DNA of 52,802 nucleotides. It comes from Deltaproteobacteria bacterium (GTDB taxonomy: Bacteria > Myxococcota > Myxococcia > Myxococcales > 40CM-4-68-19). Each line of letters begins with the position of its first letter. Positions within the stretch are counted from its first letter, which is position 1. Shown in pieces: positions 41,319-52,345 of the stretch. The DNA lies in NCBI GenBank assembly GCA_005879535.1, contig VBKI01000098.1, positions 1 through 52,802 on the forward strand. The letters run 5' to 3'. The notes beneath the pieces were generated by a model that made no database searches, had not been told where the DNA came from, and saw only the letters and a program-made list of their open reading frames with translations. The position numbers were made by a program, and so were the translations under genes.

Positions 41319-41467
41319 GCGCGCAGGCGTTCTTGCGGGTTTCGCGCGAGCAACTCGCGCTCGGGACCGCGGGAATTGCCGTTTCCGCGCTTTGCTGGGC
41401 CTGGTCGCTGCGGGCGGCGGCGCATTCGTCCCACGGCGCCGCCGTCGGATGGCGGGTAATCGCTTAG
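41315..41467 (+). CDS. Possible small hydrophobic protein after coxL
   Basis: 50 residues from GTG 41315, overlapping the coxL stop (GTGA). It contains a hydrophobic stretch (LALGTAGIAVSALCWAWSL) flanked by basic residues, enough for one membrane helix. It ends eight bases before the stop of the convergent regulator. The tight coupling is what argues for it; the composition could also arise by chance in GC-rich DNA. Confidence 0.35.
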   Translation: MSAQAFLRVSREQLALGTAGIAVSALCWAWSLRAAAHSSHGAAVGWRVIA

Positions 41468-41474
41468 AGCGAGG

Positions 41475-42680
41475 TCATCCCTGTTGGCCGCGCAGCCACG
41501 CCGCGACGGCTTCGGTGCGGCTGCGCAGGCCGTGCTCGCGGAGCATGCGATCGACGTGCGTGCGCACGGTGCGGTGCGCGAGACCGAGCCGCGACGCGAC
41601 CTCCTTGTCCGAGAGGCCGGAAGCGATCAGCGCCAGCACCTGTGACTGACGGGGGCTCAGGCGCAGCTGGTGCAGCGAAGCCTCGAGCCGGCGGTACGCT
41701 CCGGAGGCGTGCGTCGCCATCGAGGCAAGCACGCGCGCGTCATCGTCGGTGAATGCCCCTTCCCGCAGCGAACCCAGATAGGTCAGGCCGACCACCACCC
41801 CGCCGGTAGCGAGCGGAGAGTACAGGCAGGACCGCACCGGCGGAGGCGTCTCTTGACCCGCGGCGCGTTGGACTTCCTCTCGCGCGCCACCCCGCACGAT
41901 CTCGTAAAGCTCCAAGGCGCGCCGGCGCACCCACTCCACCGTCTCGGCTGCGCAGCCGGAGGGAGCGTAAGCGTCGACGATGGCATCCGAGCCGGGCTTG
42001 GCGATCACCGACGCGCCGACATCGAACGCGATGGTCCGCTCCAGCGCCCGCGGGAGGAGGCCGGCGAGGTGCCCGTACGAGCGCGGATCGATCTGTGGAT
42101 GGGATGGCGCCTGGTGGACGCCCGGGACGTGCGATCTCCGAAGCGCCGCCAGCGCGCGGACCGCGAGGGGTAGATCCGAGCGCGCCGACGAGCGAAGGAC
42201 GACGATCGGGTCCGACGCGAACGTCTCGATGGTGCGCGAGGCGAGCTCGTCCTCCGCGACGAGGATCGCCGGCAATCCGGGCTGCAACTCGCGCAGTCGC
42301 GAAATCCACGCGGCACCTGATTCGCCGGCCGCGACGACCAGCGCCGGGTGCTTCTCGAGAGCCGACGCCAGGCTGGACGGTTCCGCCGCCCCCTGCAGCA
42401 CCGAGACCTCGCATCCCGCGCCTTCGATCTCCTCGGCGAGCAGCGCGGAAACGAGGACGAGCGGCAACCGGGGTTGCTCGGGAGGATCGGAACGGCCCAG
42501 GCCGTCGGCGGCGGCACCGAGGTCGTCGAGGGCGCGGAGAAAGCGCTCGAGCGCTCGCCGCTTCGGGCTGCCGCCCGGCGCTCCCGCGGCAGCTTCGAAG
42601 CTCGCGGCAATGGCGTCGACGTAGCTGCGCAGGTAGTGCCGCAGCGGAGATGCCCCTGTCCGTGTGCCGTCCGATGTCAT
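41475..42680 (-). CDS. LuxR-type transcriptional regulator with GAF-like sensor region
   Basis: 401 residues from ATG 42680; an upstream extension would run into the divergent kinase gene. The C-terminal HTH is complete (LSPRQSQVLALIASGLSDKEVASRLGLAHRTVRTHVDRML). A GAF-like domain precedes it (about 195-330, with SCLYSPLATGGVVVGLTYLGSLREGAFTDDDARVLASMA). The N-terminal third has response-regulator-like strands (PLVLVSALLAEEIEGAGCEVSVLQG, PAILVAED) but no clear phosphorylatable Asp. It sits next to coxL and divergent from a hybrid kinase; either could be its partner. Confidence 0.82.
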   Translation of the reverse strand: MTSDGTRTGASPLRHYLRSYVDAIAASFEAAAGAPGGSPKRRALERFLRALDDLGAAADGLGRSDPPEQPRLPLVLVSALLAEEIEGAGCEVSVLQGAAEPSSLASALEKHPALVVAAGESGAAWISRLRELQPGLPAILVAEDELASRTIETFASDPIVVLRSSARSDLPLAVRALAALRRSHVPGVHQAPSHPQIDPRSYGHLAGLLPRALERTIAFDVGASVIAKPGSDAIVDAYAPSGCAAETVEWVRRRALELYEIVRGGAREEVQRAAGQETPPPVRSCLYSPLATGGVVVGLTYLGSLREGAFTDDDARVLASMATHASGAYRRLEASLHQLRLSPRQSQVLALIASGLSDKEVASRLGLAHRTVRTHVDRMLREHGLRSRTEAVAAWLRGQQG

Positions 42681-42726
42681 CGGTACCAGACTATACCGCG
42701 ACGTGAGGAATCCGCCGGAGGATCCT

Positions 42727-46232
<3,506 letters not shown>

Positions 46233-46236
<4 letters not shown>

Positions 46237-46949
46237 TCGATGCCTGCCATCCGGCGGGCGAGGGCGCCCATCTGCGCCTCCTCGACGTCGCCGACCAGCA
46301 GGTACCGCAGCCCTGCCGAGGTCCAGCGCCAGCAGCCGAACCCGCGCAGGGTGTCGCGTTTCGGCGGGGCATCCCGGTCGCCTTCCGCGTCGACCACGAA
46401 GAGGTTCAGCAAGTGCTTGCCGTGGCGGTAGACGAGCGCCGCCGCGGGCCGTCCCTCGAGATAGTCCAACCGGCCGCCGGCGAGCGCGTACCCCTCCGAA
46501 CCGTAGTCTCGAGCCGGCACCGCAAAGCCCACCTTTCCTTCGAACCAAGGCTTGACTACGTGCTGATCGCTGGCTTCGACGTCGAGGGCGTGATCGATCT
46601 GCAGCGAGCGCGCGTGCGCTGCCACGGCTTCCTCGACCAGCGCATTGCGACGGGGCATCGCGACCAGCACCACGGCGGCGGCAGCAGCGGCGGCAATCGC
46701 GGTCCCGGTCCACGCGCGGCTGATCCGGCGCGGACGTACGGACCGCAGCAGCCGATCCTCGAACCCGGCGGGGGGCTCGAATCTGCGGAGATGTTCCCGC
46801 GCCGCATCGCTGAGCGCGCGCAGCGACGCAGCGTGGCGGGTGCAGGAGGGACAGCGCGAGACGTGCTCGCGCAGCTCGAGGACGGAGCGCGCGTCCAGCT
46901 CGCCGTCCAGCTCCAGCTCGACGAGAGGAGTGGCTTCGGCGCAGGTCAT
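46233..46949 (-). CDS. Anti-sigma factor with zinc-finger (ZAS) domain
   Basis: 238 residues. The N-terminal anti-sigma zinc motif is His29-x3-Cys33-x2-Cys36 (REHVSRCPSC), with Cys3 as a likely fourth ligand. One membrane helix lies near 80-98 (GTAIAAAAAAAVVLVAM). The C-terminal part (about 110-238) is extracytoplasmic, with YALAGGRLDYLEGRPAAALVYRHGKHLLNLFVVDAE, a form found in several transmembrane anti-sigma proteins. It overlaps the sigma gene by four bases (ATGA) and should hold that sigma factor inactive until a signal at the envelope. It overlaps the convergent kinase by four bases. Confidence 0.87.
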
Positions 46950-47485
46950 GACCCGCCCGCCTTTCTCGCTTCGCCGCCGAGCCTCGCCTGCAGCTCGCGG
47001 CGCGCGCGCGAGAGTCGCGACATCACCGTGCCGATCGGTGCTCCGGTGACGTCCGCGATCTCCTTGTAGGACATGCCTTCCACCTCGCGGAGGACGAAGG
47101 CCTCGCGGAACTCGGGCCGCAGCGCCGCGACCTCCTCCTGGATTCGCTTTGCCTGATCCGTGCGCAGGAGCTGGGCCTCGGGCTCGGGCACGAGTTGCAA
47201 CGGGACCAGTCCCGGAGAGTCGCGTTCCTCGTCGAAGACTTCCTCCGCTTCGCCCCGCCGCGCGATGAACGACCAGCAGCTGTTCCGCACGATAGTCAAA
47301 AGCCAGCTGCGCGCTCTCTCGCCGCGAAACGTCTGGAAGTGCCGGAATGCGCGCATGACAGCCTCCTGCAGCACGTCCTCCGCATCGGCGGGCTCGCGCA
47401 CCAGCCAGCGCGCGAGGTTGTAGGCGGCGCGGAAGTGCGGCCTCATCGTGCGCTCGAACTCGCCGGGTTTCGCGGCATCGGTCAA
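46946..47485 (-). CDS. ECF RNA polymerase sigma factor
   Basis: 179 residues from TTG 47485 (GAGG nearby, normal ECF length). Region 2 runs FERTMRPHFRAAYNLARWLVREPADAEDVLQEAVMRAF; region 4 runs LRPEFREAFVLREVEGMSYKEIADVTGAPIGTVMSRLSRAR. Regions 1.1 and 3 are absent, as in ECF proteins. Its own promoter (47507-47533) matches the one before the metallophosphoesterase operon, so it is probably self-activating and controls that operon. Confidence 0.9.
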   Translation of the reverse strand: MTDAAKPGEFERTMRPHFRAAYNLARWLVREPADAEDVLQEAVMRAFRHFQTFRGERARSWLLTIVRNSCWSFIARRGEAEEVFDEERDSPGLVPLQLVPEPEAQLLRTDQAKRIQEEVAALRPEFREAFVLREVEGMSYKEIADVTGAPIGTVMSRLSRARRELQARLGGEARKAGGS

Positions 47486-47506
47486 TTCGGGTCCCTCGTC
47501 TCCCGT

Positions 47507-47533
47507 GACTCGAATGCGCCTTTGGTTATTCCC
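47507..47533 (-). promoter_or_regulatory. ECF-type promoter of the sigma/anti-sigma operon
   Basis: On the minus strand GGGAATAACC (47524-47533) and TTCGAGTC (47507-47514) are in the same spacing as at 49234-49260. GGAAT-like -35 and CGAGTC -10 elements are the expected ECF form. The -10 box ends about 21 bases before the TTG start at 47485. Confidence 0.7.
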
Positions 47534-47546
47534 GCGCCTCCGCCCT

Positions 47547-47972
47547 TCATCGGATGCCGCGATCGCGGCCGGCGCAGACGAGAAATCCGAGGAGCCCGAG
47601 CCCCGAAAAGGCCAGCGGAGCGAGAACGGGAGGAGCGGCGCCGGGCTTTTCTCCTCCGTTCTGGCCAGGCGACAGGGCCCAGGCGGACACGACGCGCGCA
47701 ACGGCGCGGTCGGGGCGGCCGTCGGAATGAAACCAGGCCCCCAGCAGGCCGACGGCGGCGGTGATTCCGAAGAGGGCGGTGAGGAGCTTGCGCCCCCCAC
47801 GTGCCCAGGCAAGCCACGCCGGGACGCCCGCGGCGATCACCAGCGCCGCCCAGGCGAGCGGGATCCAGCCGCGCCACGTCTCGCCCAGGACCTCGCGATG
47901 CTCGAAGCGCACCTCGACCAGGAGAAACGCAGCCCCGGAGAGCAGCACGCCGGCGATTCGCTTCTCGATCAT
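47547..47972 (-). CDS. Small multi-pass membrane protein, unknown
   Basis: 141 residues with about four hydrophobic segments: RIAGVLLSGAAFLLVEV, WIPLAWAALVIAAGVPAWLAW, LLTALFGITAAVGLLGAWF and VLAPLAFSGLGLLGFLVC. I do not recognise a family. Its ATG overlaps the stop of the cupredoxin gene (ATGA), so the two are translationally coupled. A membrane partner for the CuA-type protein is a natural guess, not shown by sequence. Confidence 0.7.
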   Translation of the reverse strand: MIEKRIAGVLLSGAAFLLVEVRFEHREVLGETWRGWIPLAWAALVIAAGVPAWLAWARGGRKLLTALFGITAAVGLLGAWFHSDGRPDRAVARVVSAWALSPGQNGGEKPGAAPPVLAPLAFSGLGLLGFLVCAGRDRGIR

Positions 47973-48292
47973 GGCTTCACCACGATGGTGCCGCCCATGT
48001 CTTCGTGTCCGCTGCCGCAGAAGACGCTGCAGTGGAAGGCGAAGCTGCCTGCGCGATCCGGAACGAAGCGGATCCGCGTCACGCCGCCGGCTTCGATTTG
48101 CTCGTCGATCTTGAAGTCGGGCAAGGCGAAGCCGTGCTTGCGATCGAGCGAGCTGACCTCGAGCACCACCGGAACGCCGACTCTCAGCTCGATCACGGCG
48201 GGCGAGAACTCGAACTTCTTCGCTGTGAGCTGGATGACCTGCGCGCCGTCGTTCGGGACGAGGATGGCTGCCGCGAGAAGGAGCGAGATCAT
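47969..48292 (-). CDS. Small exported cupredoxin with a CuA-type motif
   Basis: 107 residues. A short signal peptide (MISLLLAAAILVPNDGAQ) is followed by one cupredoxin domain like the C-terminal domain of cytochrome oxidase subunit II: LTAKKFEFSPAVIELRVGVPVVLEV, KHGFALPDF, then FHCSVFCGSGHEDMGG. The last contains C-x3-C-x3-H-x2-M, the CuA binuclear copper motif, and the His of KHGF supplies the remaining usual ligand. No oxidase catalytic subunit is nearby, so it may be an electron carrier or a copper sensor/carrier. Start overlaps the phosphoesterase stop by one base. Confidence 0.83.
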   Translation of the reverse strand: MISLLLAAAILVPNDGAQVIQLTAKKFEFSPAVIELRVGVPVVLEVSSLDRKHGFALPDFKIDEQIEAGGVTRIRFVPDRAGSFAFHCSVFCGSGHEDMGGTIVVKP

Positions 48293-49206
48293 CAGCCGGC
48301 CCTCGCCGCAGCCGGCACGGCCAGGCCTTCCATCGAGTATTCGGTCAGGCGCCAGGAGCGCGCGCGGTCGGCATCGACGGCGTCGCGGAAGCCGAGGCCA
48401 CGGCCCGGATGAGCGGCGTCCCACGGCACCGGCGCGCGCTTCGGCTGCGAACCCGCCGGCGGCAGCGGGAAGATGAGCGACTTCGCCGCGTGGTGGGCAA
48501 TCTGCCCGGTCATGAAGTGGTGCTCCTGGTGGATGTGGCCGTAGAAAACGGTGACGTTCTTCCAGTGCTGCAGCAGATCGATCGCGCGGCCGCCGTCCTT
48601 CGCGGACCAGTCCCACTGCGGGTAGAGATCGAAGAGCGGGCGGTGGGTGAAGATGACGATCGGAGCATCCGCGGCGAGCGGCTTGAGGTCCGAGCGCAGC
48701 CAGTCGATCTGCGCGTCGCCGATCACCGCGGCGGGATCGGAGACGTTGTCGAGCACGGCGAAATGAACGCCCTTGTGGTCGAACGAATAGTGCATGCGTC
48801 CGAAGCTCTCCTCGTAGGCCTTGCCCCGATCGAGCGAGGCGTCGTGCTCGCCCGGCATGAACCAGCGGGTCTGCACGCGCAGGCCGGAGACGATCGACTG
48901 GAACTCGCGCATCCGCCGCCGTCTCTCTGAGTCGTCATCGGTGGTGTGCGTCAGATCTCCGGTGAAGACGACGAAGTCGGGATCGCGCGGCAGCGCGTTG
49001 ACCGCTGCGACCGCTTTTCGCAGCGTGTTTTCCGCATCGGGGTTCGGAGGACCCTGAAAGCCCCAGTGGGTATCGCTGAGCTGGACGAAGAAGAAGTCGT
49101 CGGCCTCGGTGCGTTTGAGAATCCGCGTGCAAGCTCCGGCGAGGCCGGAAGCGAAAACGGCTCCGCCCACTCCCAACAGCTGGATGAACTCACGCCTCGT
49201 TTTCAT
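48292..49206 (-). CDS. Tat-exported metallophosphoesterase
   Basis: 304 residues from ATG 49206. The Tat signal has RREFIQLLGVGGAVFASGLAGAC, and the ending LAGAC could also be a lipobox. Calcineurin-like motifs appear in order: QLSDTHWG, VFTGDLTH, PGEHD (usually GNHD/E), FTHRPLF and YGHIHQEHH. The substrate is not evident; the family hydrolyses phosphoesters of nucleotides, lipids or sugars. First gene of a three-gene operon driven by the ECF-type promoter at 49234. Confidence 0.87.
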   Translation of the reverse strand: MKTRREFIQLLGVGGAVFASGLAGACTRILKRTEADDFFFVQLSDTHWGFQGPPNPDAENTLRKAVAAVNALPRDPDFVVFTGDLTHTTDDDSERRRRMREFQSIVSGLRVQTRWFMPGEHDASLDRGKAYEESFGRMHYSFDHKGVHFAVLDNVSDPAAVIGDAQIDWLRSDLKPLAADAPIVIFTHRPLFDLYPQWDWSAKDGGRAIDLLQHWKNVTVFYGHIHQEHHFMTGQIAHHAAKSLIFPLPPAGSQPKRAPVPWDAAHPGRGLGFRDAVDADRARSWRLTEYSMEGLAVPAAARAG

Positions 49207-49233
49207 GAAGCCCTCCGGTTGGTCCACCGCGGG

Positions 49234-49260
49234 GACTCGAAGCGCTGTCTGGTTATTCCC
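49234..49260 (-). promoter_or_regulatory. ECF-type promoter of the metallophosphoesterase-cupredoxin operon
   Basis: On the minus strand GGGAATAACC (49251-49260) and TTCGAGTC (49234-49241), total 27 bases. Both boxes and their spacing are identical to the motif upstream of the sigma gene (47507-47533), whereas most of the spacer differs, which is how a shared promoter should look. Confidence 0.7.
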
Positions 49261-49273
49261 GGGCGCCGTGCGC

Positions 49274-49300
49274 GGGAATTTGTCCGAGACTTTCGCAATC
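49274..49300 (+). promoter_or_regulatory. Possible divergent ECF-like promoter for the gene at 49336
   Basis: GGGAATTT (49274-49281) and TTCGCAATC (49292-49300) resemble the two ECF boxes nearby, but the second is imperfect and the spacing is about one base shorter. The GGGAAT also forms a hairpin with the ATTCCC of the divergent promoter, around GCGC-CGT-GCGC. It would place the small exported protein at 49336 in the same regulon. Confidence 0.3.
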
Positions 49301-49335
49301 GCTCCGCCGACGGCTTTTTGCCGAAGGAGGATGTG

Positions 49336-49719
49336 ATGAAGAAGCAGATGCTGATTGCCCTGCTGTCGGTGTGCGCCTGCGCGACCCTTTCCCGTTCATC
49401 TGGAGACGACGCGCTGAGCGGGACATGGCGCGGCGTGGTCCGCAAGGGCCTGGTCGAGAGCGTCGTGTGGTTCGACTTCACGCGGACGGATGCCGGCTAT
49501 CGCGGGAACTACTGGGGGATGGCTCCGCCTGGCGAGCGGGTGGCGCTGGCCGGAGTGGAGCTCGGCCATTCGGTGCGCTTCGAGGTGCCGCGAATGGGCG
49601 TGTTCGAAGGCGAGATCGCAGGAGAGACGATGGAAGGTACGTTCGTGGATGCCCAGGGCGCCGGCTCGTTCCAGCTGGCGAAGCAGCTCGACTGGGACGC
49701 GCTGCAGGCCGGTCCCTGA
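49336..49719 (+). CDS. Small exported or lipoprotein, unknown function
   Basis: 127 residues from ATG 49336, set by AAGGAGG. The N-terminus MKKQMLIALLSVCACATLSRS is a signal peptide, with a Cys in a possible lipobox. The rest is beta-rich (GTWRGVVRKGLVESVVWFDFTRTDAGYRG, VPRMGVFEGEIAGETMEGTFVDAQGAGSF), a pattern like a small barrel or lipocalin-type domain. I do not recognise a family. It is divergent from the ECF-controlled operon and may share its control region. Confidence 0.65.
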   Translation: MKKQMLIALLSVCACATLSRSSGDDALSGTWRGVVRKGLVESVVWFDFTRTDAGYRGNYWGMAPPGERVALAGVELGHSVRFEVPRMGVFEGEIAGETMEGTFVDAQGAGSFQLAKQLDWDALQAGP

Positions 49720-49727
49720 CCGCAGCG

Positions 49728-50783
49728 TCAGCGCGCGGAACGTCGCGCGCGGACGGCCGTCGCCAGCTCCTGCAGCACGGGCACCGTCCGCTGCCAGCCG
49801 ATGCACGCATCGGTGATCGACTGGCCGTAGGCGAGCTGCTTCGGGTCCTTCAGGTCCTGGCGGCCGTCGGCGATGAACGACTCGATCATCACCCCGACGA
49901 TGCCGCGCTCGCCCTCCGCGACCTGGGCAGCGATCTCGCCGGCGACAGCGGGCTGCCGCTGATAGTCCTTGCCGCTGTTGCCGTGGCTCGCGTCGATCAG
50001 CAGGCATTGCGCGACACGCGCGTCGCGCAATGCGTCGAGCGCCTTGCGCACGCTGGCGCGGTCGTGGTTGGGCCCCGCGGTGCCACCGCGGAGGATGATG
50101 TGGCAGTCGGGATTGCCACGGGTGGAGACGATGCCCGCCAACCCCTCCTCGGTGACGCCGATGAAGTGATGCGGGTGGGCAGCGGCGCGCACCGCGTCGA
50201 TGGCAATCTGGATGCCGCCCTCGGTGCCGTTCTTGAATCCCACCGGCATGGAGAGGCCGGAGGCGAGCTCGCGGTGCACCTGGCTCTCGGTGGTGCGGGC
50301 GCCGATGGCTCCCCAGGAGACCAGGTCGGAGATGAACTGCGGCGTGATCGGGTCGAGGAATTCGCAACCGGAAGGCAGGCCAAGGTCGACCAGATCGAGC
50401 AGGAGCTTCCGCGCCAAGCGGAGCCCTTCGTTGACGGCGAACGAGTTGTCGAGATGCGGGTCGTTGATCAAGCCCTTCCATCCGACCGTCGTGCGCGGCT
50501 TCTCGAAGTAGACGCGCATGACGATGCGCAGGTCGGCCTCGAGCTCAGACGCCTGCGCCTGCAGCCTCCGCGCATACTCGAGCGCCGCTTTCGGATCGTG
50601 GACCGAGCAGGGCCCGACGACGACCAGCAGACGGTCGTCGTCGCTCTTGAGGATGCGGCTGATCTCGTCGCGGGCGCGGGCCACCACCTGCGACCCGCTC
50701 TCCGTCAGCGGAAGCTCCTCCAGGAGGATCGCAGGCGGAAGCAGGGGACGGTTGCTCTCGACGTGCAGGTCGCGGGTTTTCAT
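49728..50783 (-). CDS. aroG: 3-deoxy-7-phosphoheptulonate (DAHP) synthase, class I
   Basis: 351 residues from ATG 50783, the usual AroF/G/H length. It has VVVGPCSVHDPKAALEYA, RVYFEKPRTTVGWKGLINDP, GLPSGCEFLDPITPQFISDLVSWGAIGARTTESQ, PVGFKNGTEGGIQIAIDA, ILRGGTAGPNHD and IDASHGNSGKDY, covering the PEP, metal and erythrose-4-phosphate sites. It begins aromatic amino-acid synthesis. Which amino acid inhibits it cannot be told by eye. A TACAAT -10 box ten bases before the ATG suggests a very short or absent leader. Confidence 0.95.
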   Translation of the reverse strand: MKTRDLHVESNRPLLPPAILLEELPLTESGSQVVARARDEISRILKSDDDRLLVVVGPCSVHDPKAALEYARRLQAQASELEADLRIVMRVYFEKPRTTVGWKGLINDPHLDNSFAVNEGLRLARKLLLDLVDLGLPSGCEFLDPITPQFISDLVSWGAIGARTTESQVHRELASGLSMPVGFKNGTEGGIQIAIDAVRAAAHPHHFIGVTEEGLAGIVSTRGNPDCHIILRGGTAGPNHDRASVRKALDALRDARVAQCLLIDASHGNSGKDYQRQPAVAGEIAAQVAEGERGIVGVMIESFIADGRQDLKDPKQLAYGQSITDACIGWQRTVPVLQELATAVRARRSAR

Positions 50784-50793
50784 CGCCGCGGTG

Positions 50794-50825
50794 ATTGTAT
50801 CCCGACGCTCCAGATCACGTAGGAT
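50794..50825. promoter_or_regulatory. Compact divergent promoters for aroG and the MoaD-like gene
   Basis: The 49-base gap holds two -10-like boxes facing apart: TACAAT on the minus strand (50794-50799), ten bases before the aroG ATG, and TAGGAT on the plus strand (50820-50825), seven bases before GTG 50833. Neither gene has a clear ribosome-binding site. Both mRNAs could be leaderless. Confidence 0.4.
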
Positions 50826-50832
50826 AGCCGCC

Positions 50833-51102
50833 GTGCCCCGCGTGACGTTCACCGCGAACCTGAGACGGCTCGTCGACTGCCCGGCAGCAGAGGTGGCGGG
50901 CGCAACGGTGGGCGAGGCGCTGGAGGCGGTGTTCACGCGGACCCCGCAACTGCGCGGCTACATCGTCGACGACCAAGGGGCGTTGCGGCGGCACGTAGTG
51001 GTCTTCGTCGGCGGCGAGGCGGTGCGCGATCGCGTGCGGCTGACGGACGCCGTCGCGCCGGACGCAGAGATCGCAGTGATGCAGGCGCTCTCGGGAGGAT
51101 GA
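50833..51102 (+). CDS. MoaD/ThiS-like ubiquitin-fold protein
   Basis: 89 residues from GTG 50833. The beta-grasp pattern VTFTANLRRLVDCPAAEVAGATVGEALEAVF...LRGYIVDDQGALRRHVVVFVGGEAV...LTDAVAPDAEIAVMQALSGG ends in Gly-Gly at the very C-terminus, as needed for activation as a sulfur carrier or modifier. No MoaE, ThiG or E1-like partner gene is next to it. Its stop overlaps the ATG of the propeller protein (ATGA), so the two are produced together. Confidence 0.82.
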   Translation: MPRVTFTANLRRLVDCPAAEVAGATVGEALEAVFTRTPQLRGYIVDDQGALRRHVVVFVGGEAVRDRVRLTDAVAPDAEIAVMQALSGG

Positions 51103-52196
51103 ACATGGATACGCTGCTCGTCGGCACCCGCAAGGGCCTCTTCACGCTGCGCGGCAACGAGGTCGCCCGCGTCTCGTTTCTCGGCACGGCAGTGACCGCG
51201 GTACTGCAGCGGAACGGAGCCATCTACGCCGCGGTGGGGCACGGTCACTTCGGAGCCAAGCTGCATCGGTCGATGGATGAGGGCGAAACCTGGCAGGAGG
51301 TGGCGGCGCCGAAGTGGCCGGAGAAGCCCGCCGACATCGACGATCGGAGCCCCACCACGGGCGCGCCGGTGCCGTGGAGCCTCAATCAGATGTGGGTATT
51401 CGAGGCGGACCCACGCGAGCCCCAGGCGCTCTGGTGCGGAACCATTCCGGGCGGGCTTTTCCACTCGACGAACGGCGGCGATTCGTGGCGGCTGTTGCGT
51501 CCGCTCTGGGACAAGCCGGAACGCCGGCAGTGGTTCGGCGGCGGATATGATTTCCCCGGCATCCATTCGATCTGCGTCGATCCTCGCGATCCTCGGCGTG
51601 TTCTCGTCGGCGTCTCGTGCGGTGGGGCTTGGCAGACGGACAATGGCGGCGAGTCGTGGTCGGTCGCGTCCCGCGGGATGTTCGCGGCGTACATGCCGCC
51701 GGAGAAGGCAGAAGATCCGGTGATCCAGGACCCACACCGGATCGTGCGCTGCGCCGGCGCGCCCGACGTGTTCTGGGCGCAGCACCACAACGGGGTGTTC
51801 CGGTCGATCGACGGGGCGCAGTCGTGGCAAGAGGTGAAGATCAATCCGTCGTCGTTCGGGTTCGCCGTGGCAGTGCATCCCCGCGACCCGGACACCGCGT
51901 GGTTCGTCCCGGCGATCAAGGATGAGCTGCGGGTGCCGGTGGAGGGAGCACTGGTCGTGACGCGGACGCGGAACGGCGGGAAGTCATTCGAGACGCTGCG
52001 GTCGGGGCTGCCACAGCGGCACGCGTATCACCTCATCTACAGGCACGGCCTCGAGGTTGCGCCGGACGGGCAGACGCTGGCGATGGGATCGACCACAGGC
52101 ACGCTCTGGCTGTCCCGCGACGCGGGAGAATCCTGGACGGCCCTGTCACGCGATTTGCCGCCGGTGTACTGCGTACGGTTCGGCGGCGCCGCCTAG
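51099..52196 (+). CDS. Asp-box (BNR) beta-propeller protein, sialidase-like fold
   Basis: 365 residues. At least five Asp-box motifs are visible: SMDEGETW, STNGGDSW, TDNGGESW, SIDGAQSW and SRDAGESW, plus RNGGKSF. These occur in sialidase and photosystem-assembly type propellers. No signal peptide is seen (MNMDTLLVGTRKGLFTL), so it is probably cytoplasmic, and a sialidase function is unlikely. It is coupled to the MoaD-like gene. Function unknown. Confidence 0.82.
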   Translation: MNMDTLLVGTRKGLFTLRGNEVARVSFLGTAVTAVLQRNGAIYAAVGHGHFGAKLHRSMDEGETWQEVAAPKWPEKPADIDDRSPTTGAPVPWSLNQMWVFEADPREPQALWCGTIPGGLFHSTNGGDSWRLLRPLWDKPERRQWFGGGYDFPGIHSICVDPRDPRRVLVGVSCGGAWQTDNGGESWSVASRGMFAAYMPPEKAEDPVIQDPHRIVRCAGAPDVFWAQHHNGVFRSIDGAQSWQEVKINPSSFGFAVAVHPRDPDTAWFVPAIKDELRVPVEGALVVTRTRNGGKSFETLRSGLPQRHAYHLIYRHGLEVAPDGQTLAMGSTTGTLWLSRDAGESWTALSRDLPPVYCVRFGGAA

Positions 52197-52207
52197 CCGC
52201 CCTTTGG

Positions 52208-52309
52208 GCGATCTCTGCCCTTTTCAATCCGCGTATGACGGCGGTGCGCTTGGAAGCGACGCGCCTGTCGGGATGTCGCCATCAAACAATTGAATTGGGC
52301 AGAGATCGC
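52208..52309. repeat. Large palindrome beside the transposase remnant
   Basis: GCGATCTCTGCCC (52208-52220) and GGGCAGAGATCGC (52297-52309) are perfectly inverted; extending to CAAT/ATTG gives 21-base arms with 19 matches around a loop of about 60 bases. The left arm runs GCCCTTTTCAA, similar to the GCCCTTTCAAG of the palindrome at 13049. The position just before the remnant repeats the arrangement at the intact transposase. Confidence 0.65.
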
Positions 52310-52345
52310 TTTCGACGTCGCGGCATGACCTCGACGTGACTCGCC

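Noticed and set aside
51099-52196. Naming the Asp-box protein a sialidase
   Set aside because: Asp boxes alone do not make a sialidase; no signal peptide and no arginine triad could be recognised, and the partner is a MoaD-like protein.
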